A stretch of DNA of 16,376 bases from an uncultured Clostridia bacterium (GCA_947589145.1 CANQCB010000023.1:1-16376); one strand, 5' to 3'. Shown: positions 6,960 to 13,632, numbered from the stretch's first letter. The notes: generated by a model not told the origin, from the letters alone. Numbers and translations: made by a program.

Positions 6960-7753
6960 TTTTTACCTCCTCGATACGTCTTAGGTTCGGATAAATTATA
7001 ATAGTCGCTATATGCTTGCTGCGCTTCGATGTCGGCATGTAAAAAATAATCAAAATCTTGCCCTCTATGCGGCAAAAAATTCTCAAAATAAGAAAAACTA
7101 TCGTAGCAATCAAATATATTCCCGGAATTAAAATATGACGTCTCGGCATAATTCTTCGTCTCCGGAGCGGCTAAATACTCCGCCGTGGCAGCCCAGCTTG
7201 TCCATTCTCGACAGATCCATGTAGTAGATATCACCCTGCCGAAGGAGTTGATTTCATGATTTAATTCAACGATCTCAATGAAATGCTCACAAAGTTCTCG
7301 AATATTGGCGTCGATCAGAATCGGACGTTGTACGTCCATGTAGATCTCTAACCCGAAATGACGATGCATTTCATAAAAACGGGACACCCAAGTCGGAAAA
7401 CTTTTCGACTGCCGAGAATAATAATATCGTTGCGCTTCTGAAAGAAATATAACCGCTCCCGGCGGAACAAACATAACATTCTGATCGTCGTTCGGCAGTC
7501 CCAAATAATACCCGTTTATATAGTATGGCGAATAAGTCTTTCGAAATCCGCTTTTGAATATCATGGGAAAATCTGTGAATATAGGAATACGATCGGGATA
7601 CGACAAAGGATAACCGTAAGAACGCGCTTTATCTATCTTCGAACGGCAAGAAGACATCAGAGTCATTCCATTCTTTTCAAACAATTCTTTTGCAAAATGT
7701 ACTTGTTTGCAACTCTTGCCTTTGCCGGGCGCTCCGAAAATTATATGTATCAT
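6956..7753 (-). CDS. Zot/pI-type assembly ATPase
   Basis: This 265-aa protein opens with MIHIIFGAPGKGKS, a Walker A motif at residues 7-14 right at the N-terminus, as in zonular occludens toxin (Zot) and Ff gene I proteins. A Walker B-like strand AVIFLSEAQ (100-108, with E106) follows, then a W-VSRFYEMHRHFGLEIYMDVQRP block typical of this family. In filamentous phages this ATPase powers assembly and extrusion of the virion through the membrane. Unlike classical pI/Zot, no transmembrane segment is obvious in the C-terminal part, so membrane contact may come from a partner. AAGGAG lies 14 nt before the ATG. The following 182-aa gene overlaps by 4 nt. Confidence 0.85.
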   Translation of the reverse strand: MIHIIFGAPGKGKSCKQVHFAKELFEKNGMTLMSSCRSKIDKARSYGYPLSYPDRIPIFTDFPMIFKSGFRKTYSPYYINGYYLGLPNDDQNVMFVPPGAVIFLSEAQRYYYSRQSKSFPTWVSRFYEMHRHFGLEIYMDVQRPILIDANIRELCEHFIEIVELNHEINSFGRVISTTWICREWTSWAATAEYLAAPETKNYAETSYFNSGNIFDCYDSFSYFENFLPHRGQDFDYFLHADIEAQQAYSDYYNLSEPKTYRGGKK

Positions 7754-7852
7754 TCTTTCTGCCTATTCTCCTTAATCAGATATGCAACCTTCCGCTCTTT
7801 ATTGGATAATAAATCAATGACGTCGTTCTTAACTTATTTGGGGCGGTTATTT

Positions 7853-9892
7853 TTATTCTTTAACATCTTTTTTCGCCTCACGTCGATCCTTTATTTTCTT
7901 TACAACCCATGCAATGAAACGGAAAGGTGCGGAGATCACCCACCAAATAACCTTGAATATAGCAATAAATATGGGTTTGAGGACAGGGAATATAAGCGGC
8001 AATAATATAATTACAAGAATTATAATAACGGCTACAATAAGCCAGAACCACCACGGAAGACCTGAATCAACCTTAGGCGGAGCATCAATACCGGCAACAC
8101 CGTCAATAGGGCTTGCTACAACGGGAATTACAACATACTTGCCATCACGTTCGAAAGTAACCTCAATTATGTCCAAATCAAGAAATACGTTTTCTAACGC
8201 AACATAACCGTCTTTTGTGGTAGCATTAAGAAAATTGTCCGACCGGTCATAAGTATAAGTACATGCGCTCGTTATTTTATACTCAGTAGAAGCAAATCGA
8301 ATAATAACAACTCGCTCATTATTCAAAGCAGCATTAACCGCCGTATCGGAAAATTCATCAAATGTTGAGTAATCTATAAAATTCGCAGTACAATATGACT
8401 TCTCAGCCGACTCATCGCCGATAATGGAATCATCAAAATCAAGGACTTCAATAGCTTTAATTCCATCTATTTTTAACGTATCCCCATACATTGCTCCGAA
8501 CAAACGAGTGAACCAATTATCATTTAATTCGACATTAGTTAATGAGTAACTGTCACCGGCACAAACTTCAAGTTTATTATATCCTGCGGTTCGTCCTTCT
8601 CCTACGTCCGTTGTAAATAACTCTCTCGCATATCTGTCTAAAATAAGATCTGACTTTCCTTTACTGTAATTAAGCCAATCATTCTTCAACGTCTCCGCGG
8701 GAATAACTTCCGTTGAAATGCTATCGCTATTGCAATAATAAAGGTTATACAAAATATCCGGACGAGTAAGATAACGAACGAATTCACCATTATGAAGAAC
8801 ATATTCGTAGAATTTAGACTTCATATTGTAAGCATATCTACAACTCATAGTAGACATGTCGTGACCGGCGTCCCAAATATTAGGCGGAGTTCCATCAGCA
8901 GGGAAAAGTCCTCCGGCAAGACTATAACCAACCCTTGAAGAAGACCAACCATTGTTATCATCGTACATGGGGGATATATGAGTCCCTACATAATTACTCA
9001 AAGTCTGATAAGCATTCAAATCCGAAATAACCCAAATCGGTTGAGTCCGATATTCCCACCACTCCATGAGCACGGAATAAATATCTCCATAATCGTCAAA
9101 AAACCGTTGAGGCACGGTAAAATAAACGGAATTTAATTGATCTTTTGTACCCTCATTATTATCGTTATTGTACGAATCCGGACGATAATAAGTGAAATGA
9201 ACATCAGTTTTCAATGTTTCCAAATCGGTCTTTTCCACATCGAGAGTACTTTCTTCTTCGGCGCCCACGCCGTAACCTTTCGCATAACCTTTGAATTTCC
9301 ACGAACCACCGACCTTATACTCTGTTGCCGACGCGGATCCAAACGATCGTAAAGAGATCCCGGAAATATCATATCGACGTTCTCCGGTTGTCTTAGATAA
9401 AGTCGTTTCGGCTTTTAAGATATCCAAAGTATCGGTTACCTTAAACTTATAGAAAAGCCGCTCGATCCCTTCACTATCTGAGTAAGAAAGGAAAGTGATC
9501 CCAACATTGGAGTATTCTTGCGCCGCTCCCAAATCATCAAATGAAGTTGAAATTGTAATATAAGAAGCTTTCGATTTTTCCGAAAACTCAATCTGACTTG
9601 GATTGTATACATACATGTACAGCCCATAATTCTCTTGTTGGATCAGACTGTCGGAATAGCAATATTCAGCGAATTCGATTATCTGAGGAGTACCAAGCGG
9701 ATTGACGGGATATTTTAACCGATTCGAAATCTCTTCTTTAAGATCTTCTTCAACAGAAGTATTATCAAAATTCAGCTCATTATCCGAATCGGCGGCATGT
9801 GCCACCGAGCCAAAGAAGATAAAACTCGGCAGCACAATAGCCGATAGGAGGAAAAGCAAAAAAACTATGTAAAAAATATTCTTTTTTATCAT
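7853..9892 (-). CDS. Large exported membrane-anchored protein, candidate phage adsorption protein
   Basis: This 679-aa protein starts MIKKNIF with a signal peptide and a likely cleavage after AHA near residue 33. A long extracytoplasmic region rich in Tyr, Asp, Ser and Thr follows. The C-terminal 69 residues hold two hydrophobic stretches (about 613-640 and 641-664) and a basic tail KKIKDRREAKKDVKE. Export plus C-terminal anchoring, size and position just upstream of Zot match the plan of pIII-type adsorption/termination proteins, though no sequence signature is recognised. ATG at 9892 with GAGG in front was chosen; a TTG at 9919 is less likely. The stop of the preceding gene lies 7 nt upstream, so the genes are coupled. 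Confidence 0.75.
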   Translation of the reverse strand: MIKKNIFYIVFLLFLLSAIVLPSFIFFGSVAHAADSDNELNFDNTSVEEDLKEEISNRLKYPVNPLGTPQIIEFAEYCYSDSLIQQENYGLYMYVYNPSQIEFSEKSKASYITISTSFDDLGAAQEYSNVGITFLSYSDSEGIERLFYKFKVTDTLDILKAETTLSKTTGERRYDISGISLRSFGSASATEYKVGGSWKFKGYAKGYGVGAEEESTLDVEKTDLETLKTDVHFTYYRPDSYNNDNNEGTKDQLNSVYFTVPQRFFDDYGDIYSVLMEWWEYRTQPIWVISDLNAYQTLSNYVGTHISPMYDDNNGWSSSRVGYSLAGGLFPADGTPPNIWDAGHDMSTMSCRYAYNMKSKFYEYVLHNGEFVRYLTRPDILYNLYYCNSDSISTEVIPAETLKNDWLNYSKGKSDLILDRYARELFTTDVGEGRTAGYNKLEVCAGDSYSLTNVELNDNWFTRLFGAMYGDTLKIDGIKAIEVLDFDDSIIGDESAEKSYCTANFIDYSTFDEFSDTAVNAALNNERVVIIRFASTEYKITSACTYTYDRSDNFLNATTKDGYVALENVFLDLDIIEVTFERDGKYVVIPVVASPIDGVAGIDAPPKVDSGLPWWFWLIVAVIIILVIILLPLIFPVLKPIFIAIFKVIWWVISAPFRFIAWVVKKIKDRREAKKDVKE

Positions 9893-9899
9893 AAACACC

Positions 9900-10466
9900 T
9901 CAAAATATAATACTGTCAACAGAAGGAGAGAGCTCTAAAAAGAGTTCATAAACATCGATGGAAAAACTTATACTCATCGAAGTTCTCGCACACGTAATAA
10001 CCATATCGAACATATCAATATCCGAACTAATCTTATTGACGTCAAAAAATATAGAATATCCGGGATATACAGATATAAATATTTCTTGAATACTGCCGTA
10101 AGATATTTGAATCTTATCGTCATCAGACGGCGTAAAAGAAAAAGCCTTGGTGAAATCCTTGCCATTCAAATCCATCCACTCATAGGACTCTTTTTCGAGC
10201 ATAAAAGAAAAATTATTCTCTTCGCTTGCATGAGCATAAATAGCTATATCGAAAGAATCAACAGAGTGAACCGACATAGTAGTGTTTCTCGATATGTGAA
10301 CTTCGGTAGAATCGGTAGTATAAAGACTGTCTCCGATTGTTACAGAGAAAGTCTTTATACTACCCTTAAAGCCATCGGTAAGGAAGTAAAACAAAACAAG
10401 AACGCAAGAACATGCAATTATAACGTATAAGACTATCAATAAGAGTCTCTTACTCTTTTTAGCCAT
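9900..10466 (-). CDS. Unknown 188-aa membrane-anchored protein
   Basis: A basic N-terminus (MAKKSKR) is followed by one strong transmembrane helix (about 8-30) and an outward domain of about 155 residues that looks beta-rich and acidic. It ends in SVDSIIF. The start at 10466 lies 11 nt after the stop of the 346-aa gene, and its own stop lies 7 nt before the 679-aa gene, so the three form a tight operon. The layout suits a minor virion or assembly protein held in the host membrane before extrusion. No family is recognised. Its architecture and C-terminal ending resemble those of the upstream 346-aa protein. Confidence 0.72.
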   Translation of the reverse strand: MAKKSKRLLLIVLYVIIACSCVLVLFYFLTDGFKGSIKTFSVTIGDSLYTTDSTEVHISRNTTMSVHSVDSFDIAIYAHASEENNFSFMLEKESYEWMDLNGKDFTKAFSFTPSDDDKIQISYGSIQEIFISVYPGYSIFFDVNKISSDIDMFDMVITCARTSMSISFSIDVYELFLELSPSVDSIIF

Positions 10467-10477
10467 GAGTCACCGCC

Positions 10478-11518
10478 TTAGAAAATAAAACTATTACTAT
10501 CAAGTTCGACAGAAGATACATTCGGTTCGGGCACTATAAACGAAAGATAATAAGTAAAATATTCTTTTACTCCAACGCCCTCGATAGTACATTTAACCTC
10601 AAATTGATGATCTCCTGCGACACTTTTAACGGCATCATAGAAATAAGAGTAATAACTCGGTACAAAAGCATTGCAACCGGCACATTGGTTAACCAAAGAA
10701 TACAACGAGTATCCACCCGAATATGTATCGTCAAAGCCACCATAACTCAAAGATCCAAAGCTGCTTACAGTATTTCCAGACACCCGAGTTAATACACTTC
10801 GAAAAGATTCCGTGGCGGTTATACTAAAACTGCGTATAACAGCATTCAAAGTAGTTCCTGTTCCATATTTTGTTTTGAAAATAGGGAAAAATTTTTCGGT
10901 TTGCCATTCTGCTGTTGAAACCAAAGAACCTTCCACAGGTAAATTCAAAGATATGCAACTCTCAGGGCCCATTGTCCATTCGTTATCAAAATACTTATAA
11001 GTAACGGTTTCCAGACGCTTACGATAGCCTAATTCCGCCGATGCGGTAACCGAAGGAACGATTGTAGACGAGCAAACAAGCAAAATAGGTACAGAGAAAG
11101 GCTGCAAACACTCAACAGTAGCCACTGTGCCGTCGACTGTAAGTTTAATATATTTCTTTACATCGTCTGAATTATCCGTCTTCCATGCAAGAGAGAATTG
11201 TACTGTTTGTAACCCCGGCGAAGCTATGCACTCAGTATTTTTAACCGTAGCCGAAATGGTTACGGTATTATCAGCAACTGCCACCGGAGCTTGTATAGTT
11301 TCAAGAAAAAGCCGATCATTATTGCTATAATTCACCGACAGAGGATTGTCTATGTCAGCCTTATCCTCCTCGATATCCTCGACCTGAACGTCGGGCTTAG
11401 CCCAATCAAACCATGTCGTAGTATTCCATGCAAGCGCAATGACGCCTGCAATAAGCGCCACAAGGACTACAGCAAGAACTACCTTGCCAATCACACTCCA
11501 AATTTTTAATTTTTTCAT
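10478..11518 (-). CDS. Unknown 346-aa membrane-anchored beta-rich protein
   Basis: MKKLK is followed by one transmembrane helix (about 7-31). A short acidic linker (VQVEDIEEDKADID, about 45-58) leads to a Ser/Thr/Val-rich outward domain with alternating beta-strand patterns reminiscent of immunoglobulin-like sandwiches (for example NTVTISATVKNTE). A cysteine pair CAGC lies in the C-terminal third. It ends in VELDSNSFIF. ATG at 11518 has AAAGGAA upstream. A 70-bp leader, also found before the 101-aa gene, precedes it, so this gene probably begins a transcript that continues through the 188-aa, 679-aa and Zot genes. A virion or surface-assembly role is inferred from context only. Confidence 0.75.
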   Translation of the reverse strand: MKKLKIWSVIGKVVLAVVLVALIAGVIALAWNTTTWFDWAKPDVQVEDIEEDKADIDNPLSVNYSNNDRLFLETIQAPVAVADNTVTISATVKNTECIASPGLQTVQFSLAWKTDNSDDVKKYIKLTVDGTVATVECLQPFSVPILLVCSSTIVPSVTASAELGYRKRLETVTYKYFDNEWTMGPESCISLNLPVEGSLVSTAEWQTEKFFPIFKTKYGTGTTLNAVIRSFSITATESFRSVLTRVSGNTVSSFGSLSYGGFDDTYSGGYSLYSLVNQCAGCNAFVPSYYSYFYDAVKSVAGDHQFEVKCTIEGVGVKEYFTYYLSFIVPEPNVSSVELDSNSFIF

Positions 11519-11530
11519 TTTTTAATAATT

Positions 11531-11600
11531 CCTTTGCGGTCTTTCCCGCCGTCAAAATATTTTCTTTGCTATCCTATTGTCGGAAAAAATCTACATAAAA
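11531..11600 (-). repeat. Leader repeat copy 1, upstream of the 346-aa gene
   Basis: About 70 bp nearly identical to 12533-12601 and placed identically, ending next to the ribosome binding site of a minus-strand gene. A central block from CCCGCCGTCAAAATA onward is identical for about 32 bp. It probably contains a promoter or a regulatory site for the phage genes, but no convincing -35/-10 pair could be fixed. Confidence 0.75.
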
Positions 11601-11605
11601 ATTGA

Positions 11606-11634
11606 TTGACTTTCCTCGCGAAATAGAGTATAAC
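11606..11634 (+). promoter_or_regulatory. Promoter of predicted small RNA 1
   Basis: TTGACT (11606-11611), exactly 17 bp, TATAAC (11629-11634). Start point expected near 11641. It points against the surrounding phage genes. Confidence 0.75.
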
Positions 11635-11640
11635 AAGGTC

Positions 11641-11766
11641 ATAAGTTAGCCAATTCCGCAACTGCTTCGGCAGAGGTCTGGAAGGCTATGAAGTAGCCGC
11701 TTCCTTAGCGGTGGTCAGTAGCATTGGGCTACACGCCATGGTCTAATAAATCATGGCACTTTTTTT
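11641..11766 (+). ncRNA. Predicted small structured RNA 1 (~126 nt)
   Basis: The stretch between the promoter at 11606-11634 and a terminator has no ORF but five consecutive hairpins. They are CTGC-TTCG-GCAG (11662-11673, a stable UUCG loop), GGCTA/TAGCC (11684-11698), CCGCT/AGCGG (11697-11711), GTAGC/GCTAC (11718-11732) and the terminator stem GCCATG/CATGGC (11735-11757) with a seven-T run at 11760-11766. GGCTA can also pair with an upstream TAGCC plus TTCC block, so two folds compete. It lies between two minus-strand genes and is antisense to the transcript across them. It matches no RNA family I know. A primer RNA for complementary-strand synthesis or a regulator of phage genes are both possible. 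Confidence 0.65.
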
Positions 11767-12073
11767 ATTCTGAAGATTTTTCAATCCCGAAATAAGCGAC
11801 AGTCTTACGATTGCGTTTTCCGTTTTCGTCAAAAAAGTGGTCAACGATCTGCCGCTTCGCGGGGCGAGGGAGTTCGCTGACGTCTCCGCGGTAATTCGGC
11901 TTTTTCTTATCAGACGCCGTAACAATCATATTCGGCATCGACATTTCGACTTTCCCGACGAAATGATACTTCGGGTTCAACCGTTTCTTTCCATTTTTTC
12001 CGATGATCCATGCGTCACTCGAAGAAATCAATCGAACACCCTTGCGATTCAAAGAATAATTTACACTTGACAT
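11765..12073 (-). CDS. Unknown 102-aa basic protein
   Basis: The protein starts MSSVNYSLNRKG and is rich in Lys and Arg, with short beta-like segments (AWIIGKNGKKRLNPKYHFVGKVEM) and a helical stretch ELPRPAKRQIVDHFF. There is no signal peptide or membrane segment, so it is probably cytoplasmic and could bind nucleic acid. ATG at 12073 has GGAG 7 nt upstream; a TTG at 12079 is the only alternative and is less likely. Its stop touches the terminator of small RNA 1, and the promoter of small RNA 2 overlaps its start on the other strand. No family is recognised. Confidence 0.65.
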   Translation of the reverse strand: MSSVNYSLNRKGVRLISSSDAWIIGKNGKKRLNPKYHFVGKVEMSMPNMIVTASDKKKPNYRGDVSELPRPAKRQIVDHFFDENGKRNRKTVAYFGIEKSSE

Positions 12074-12095
12074 TTTCAAACTCCTATAATATACT
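12067..12095 (+). promoter_or_regulatory. Promoter of predicted small RNA 2
   Basis: TTGACA (12067-12072), exactly 17 bp, TATACT (12090-12095). Start point expected near 12102. It overlaps the start codon and ribosome binding site of the minus-strand 102-aa gene. Confidence 0.75.
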
Positions 12096-12101
12096 AAGAA
12101 T

Positions 12102-12217
12102 GGTCACCAGCCCCTGTAAGGGGAAGCGTCGGGACTTCCGCGACGACAGAGAAGAACGTTTGACCTTCGCGCGTAGACTTCTCACGTAACCGTCCGTTTT
12201 TACGGGCGGTTATTTTT
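12102..12217 (+). ncRNA. Predicted small structured RNA 2 (~116 nt)
   Basis: After the near-consensus promoter at 12067-12095 come four hairpins and no ORF. They are CCCCT-GTA-AGGGG (12111-12123), CGTCGGG pairing with CCGCGACG around an ACTT loop (12127-12145, one bulge), GAGAAG/CTTCTC (12149-12183) with a small inner stem, and a 10-bp terminator stem TAACCGTCCG/CGGGCGGTTA (12187-12212) followed by TTTTT. The sequence is unlike small RNA 1, but the design is the same: promoter, several hairpins, terminator, all opposite to the genes. The terminator overlaps the stop codon of the 101-aa gene. Function unknown. Confidence 0.6.
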
Positions 12218-12522
12218 CATTCGAAAAAATCCTGCGGATAATCTTGCCTCATTACCTCGCGGTGCCGATCTCTGTAATCGTGCCGCCGACCGACAAGTCC
12301 GTCTGCCATGCCCTCATACATCTTCATCTGATCCCGCGAGAGAACCTTGCCCTTCTTCCCGACGCCGTGATCACGGTACCGAGAACACGTCAAATATGCC
12401 TTTATTGTGACGTCGTGCCCGAAATTACTGCCGGAGTCATGCTTGTATGCGCGGAGATTCCGAGCGGCAAGCGCTTTCCCCCGCACATATCCGATCTCAT
12501 ACGAATCTTTCTTTTTCGCCAT
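12217..12522 (-). CDS. Unknown 101-aa basic protein near the right end
   Basis: The protein starts MAKKKDSYEIGYVRGKALAARN and is basic and hydrophilic throughout, with a KVLSRDQMKMYEGMADGL helix near residues 59-76 and an acidic, aromatic end (QDYPQDFFE). It has no signal or membrane segment. AAAGGAG lies 8 nt before the ATG, directly after leader repeat copy 2, so this is the first minus-strand gene read from the right attachment site. The duplicated leader suggests co-regulation with the 346-aa gene. It is not a plausible coat protein. I do not recognise the family. Confidence 0.68.
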   Translation of the reverse strand: MAKKKDSYEIGYVRGKALAARNLRAYKHDSGSNFGHDVTIKAYLTCSRYRDHGVGKKGKVLSRDQMKMYEGMADGLVGRRHDYRDRHREVMRQDYPQDFFE

Positions 12523-12532
12523 AGTTTTATCT

Positions 12533-12601
12533 CCTTTGTGGTCTATCCCGCCGTCAAAATATTTTCTTTGCTATCCTACTGTCGGGAAAATTTACATAAA
12601 A
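12533..12601 (-). repeat. Leader repeat copy 2, upstream of the 101-aa gene
   Basis: Second copy of the 70-bp leader at 11531-11600, with a few substitutions and one indel. It ends about 6 bp from the right attachment repeat, so integration leaves it at the very edge of the prophage. Confidence 0.75.
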
Positions 12602-12606
12602 TCGGT

Positions 12607-12654
12607 TTCGTAATCAGCAGGTCGGCGGTTCAAGTCCGCCCGGTAGCTCCAAAA
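12607..12654 (+). repeat. Right attachment site (attR): tRNA-Thr(CGT) 3' half
   Basis: Starts with the anticodon loop TTCGTAA and runs through TCAGC, the T-arm GGCGG/CCGCC and acceptor strand CGGTAGC to TCCA (CCA at 12649-12651) and AAA. Pairs with 2498-2545. Bases to the left belong to the prophage, so no tRNA 5' half is expected here. Confidence 0.8.
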
Positions 12655-12681
12655 CACCCTCTCGTTAATACGAGAGGGTGT
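12654..12681 (+). terminator. Hairpin behind the tRNA-Thr fragment
   Basis: Perfect 11-bp stem ACACCCTCTCG/CGAGAGGGTGT with loop TTAATA, three bases after the tRNA CCA. The same hairpin follows the fragment at 13729-13765, so it is probably the native terminator of the original tRNA gene. Only two T follow. Confidence 0.65.
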
Positions 12682-12689
12682 TGCAGTTT

Positions 12690-12822
12690 AACCGCCGACC
12701 TTCTTCTTACTCATCGGTTGCTTCGCAACCGTTCGTAATACTACGCTTCGCTCCGTGGCGTTCGGCGCTGCGCGCCTCGGCTGAGCAGCAGGTCGGCGGT
12801 TCAGTCTGCCCGGTAGCCCCAA
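12690..12822. repeat. 133-bp foldback repeat, copy 1, ending in a degenerate tRNA-Thr fragment
   Basis: Bounded by AACCGCCGACC (12690-12700) and, near the far end, its exact complement GGTCGGCGGTT (12791-12801), which is the variable loop and T-stem of the tRNA fragment. Inside are CGGTTG/CAACCG and GGCGC/GCGCC hairpins. The tRNA part (12786-12821) has lost a base in the T-loop and ends GCCCCA. The same unit recurs at 13633-13766. Confidence 0.8.
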
Positions 12823-12831
12823 AGTAACGAA

Positions 12832-12854
12832 AACCCCGCCATAGTGGCGGGGTT
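12832..12854. terminator. GC-rich hairpin after foldback copy 1
   Basis: Perfect 10-bp stem AACCCCGCCA/TGGCGGGGTT with loop TAG. An A-rich run follows rather than a T-run, so it would act better as a terminator for leftward transcription only if the T-run requirement is relaxed. Confidence 0.45.
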
Positions 12855-12888
12855 CAAAAAAGATTAACCGATGAGATAGACAAAAAAA

Positions 12889-13003
12889 CTCCGATGTTGT
12901 AGAATGGGAGAGAGTTCCGGTCAGTCAAAATAGAACAACATCGGAGGATATTATAATGTCGGATAAACAAGATAATACCACAAATAATTTAGCACATACG
13001 AAA
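12889..13003 (+). mobile_element. Truncated IS200-type element (left end and tnpA start)
   Basis: A perfect 12-bp inverted repeat CTCCGATGTTGT/ACAACATCGGAG (12889-12900, 12935-12946) encloses a GGGAGAGAGTTCCGGTCAGT stretch. Its right arm runs into GGAGGA and ATG at 12956. The ORF begins MSDKQDNTTNNLAHTK, like the N-terminus of IS200/IS605-family TnpA proteins, in which LAHTK is normally followed by W-CKYHIVF. Here the match stops after residue 16 and the frame closes at 13054. The catalytic HUH and Tyr motifs are absent, so this is a dead fragment. The hairpin fits the translation-blocking left-end stem known for IS200. Identification rests on memory of the family. Confidence 0.6.
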
Positions 13004-13037
13004 TCATGTAATACACCTTATGGGCGAGGAGGTAAAA

Positions 13038-13520
13038 GTGGAAAGGTTAGATAGAGTTATAATACTAAACGAAACAGAAGAGTTAAGTAAAAAGAATATT
13101 CACAAGGGGTATAGAGGCTTCTTGGTAGAGTATATAAGCGCAAGTAAAGAGTGGGTTGTATGCATACTCGATAACTATAATGATGGCGCTTATGCGGTGG
13201 TCAAAGTAGCGGAAAAAGATTTGGAACCGGGAAATCCGGCGACGGACGATCTGAAAAAAATATGGGAAAGAATAATAGCCAAGCCGGACTTTTACACTCA
13301 TATGGAGCTACGAAAGCCGAAATTCCAAGAATATGACAAGGTAATGCTCATGGTAGATAAGCCTAAATATGCAAAAGCAGGGCTTAAAAAAGGCGATATA
13401 GGTTGCGTTATGTTTCCCTACGCCGTACTAAACGATTGGGGAGTATACTTCGCCGTAGAGGGTGCAGACGAAGATATATATTGCGACGTCGATATGGACG
13501 ATATGGAAGTAGTCGATTGA
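13038..13520 (+). CDS. Protein with two SH3-like repeats, function unknown
   Basis: This 160-aa protein contains two similar halves. Residues about 3-60 (LDRVIILNETEEL..NIHKGYRGFLVEY) and about 95-160 (YDKVMLMVDKPKYAKAGLKKGDIGCVMF) share the order D-[KR]-V, hydrophobic strand, HKG/KKG turn, G-[FC]-[LV], ending with acidic strands (CDVDMDDMEVVD). This pattern is typical of small SH3-like barrels common in Bacillota hypothetical proteins. GTG at 13038 is preferred because GAGGAGG lies 5 nt upstream; ATG at 13020 has no ribosome binding site and lies in the tail of the IS200 remnant. It sits between two foldback repeats, so it may be cargo of a decayed element. Confidence 0.65.
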   Translation: MERLDRVIILNETEELSKKNIHKGYRGFLVEYISASKEWVVCILDNYNDGAYAVVKVAEKDLEPGNPATDDLKKIWERIIAKPDFYTHMELRKPKFQEYDKVMLMVDKPKYAKAGLKKGDIGCVMFPYAVLNDWGVYFAVEGADEDIYCDVDMDDMEVVD

Positions 13521-13573
13521 ACTTTACAAAAAATATTGTTTTAATAGTGGCAGTCTTTTCGTCCACCAAAGCC

Positions 13574-13611
13574 AAAAAGTAACGACCTCATATAGAGAGT
13601 CATTACTTTTT
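13574..13611 (+). terminator. Terminator of the SH3-like gene
   Basis: AAAAAGTAACGAC (13574-13586) pairs with GTCATTACTTTTT (13599-13611) with one mismatch. The A-rich and T-rich flanks allow use in both directions. Confidence 0.75.
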
Positions 13612-13632
13612 GTACGCCTAACGGCGCAAGTA

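Larger units (their letters stand above)
2498..12654. mobile_element. Inovirus-like (filamentous phage) prophage
   Basis: The element is bounded by 48-bp direct repeats of a tRNA-Thr 3' half, 10,109 bp apart. Next to the left repeat lies a tyrosine integrase. Inside are a repressor with three operators, an HUH Rep, a Zot/pI-type ATPase, an exported protein with a C-terminal membrane anchor, and small unknowns, nearly all on the minus strand. HUH Rep plus Zot is the hallmark of Inoviridae-like phages. No secretin (pIV) is present, as expected for a host without an outer membrane. No major coat protein was recognised, so a Zot-bearing plasmid-like element cannot be fully excluded. The DNA is visibly more AT-rich than its flanks. 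Confidence 0.8.

Noticed and set aside
11641..11766. Match of small RNA 1 to 6S RNA, tmRNA or a known riboswitch
   Set aside because: It lacks the long central bulge of 6S, a tRNA-like domain and a downstream gene in the same orientation.
12580..12620. A dif/XerCD-type site, as used by many filamentous phages
   Set aside because: A TTATGTAAAT-like half site is seen on the minus strand, but there is no XerC half site at the required distance, and the prophage has its own integrase and tRNA-derived repeats.
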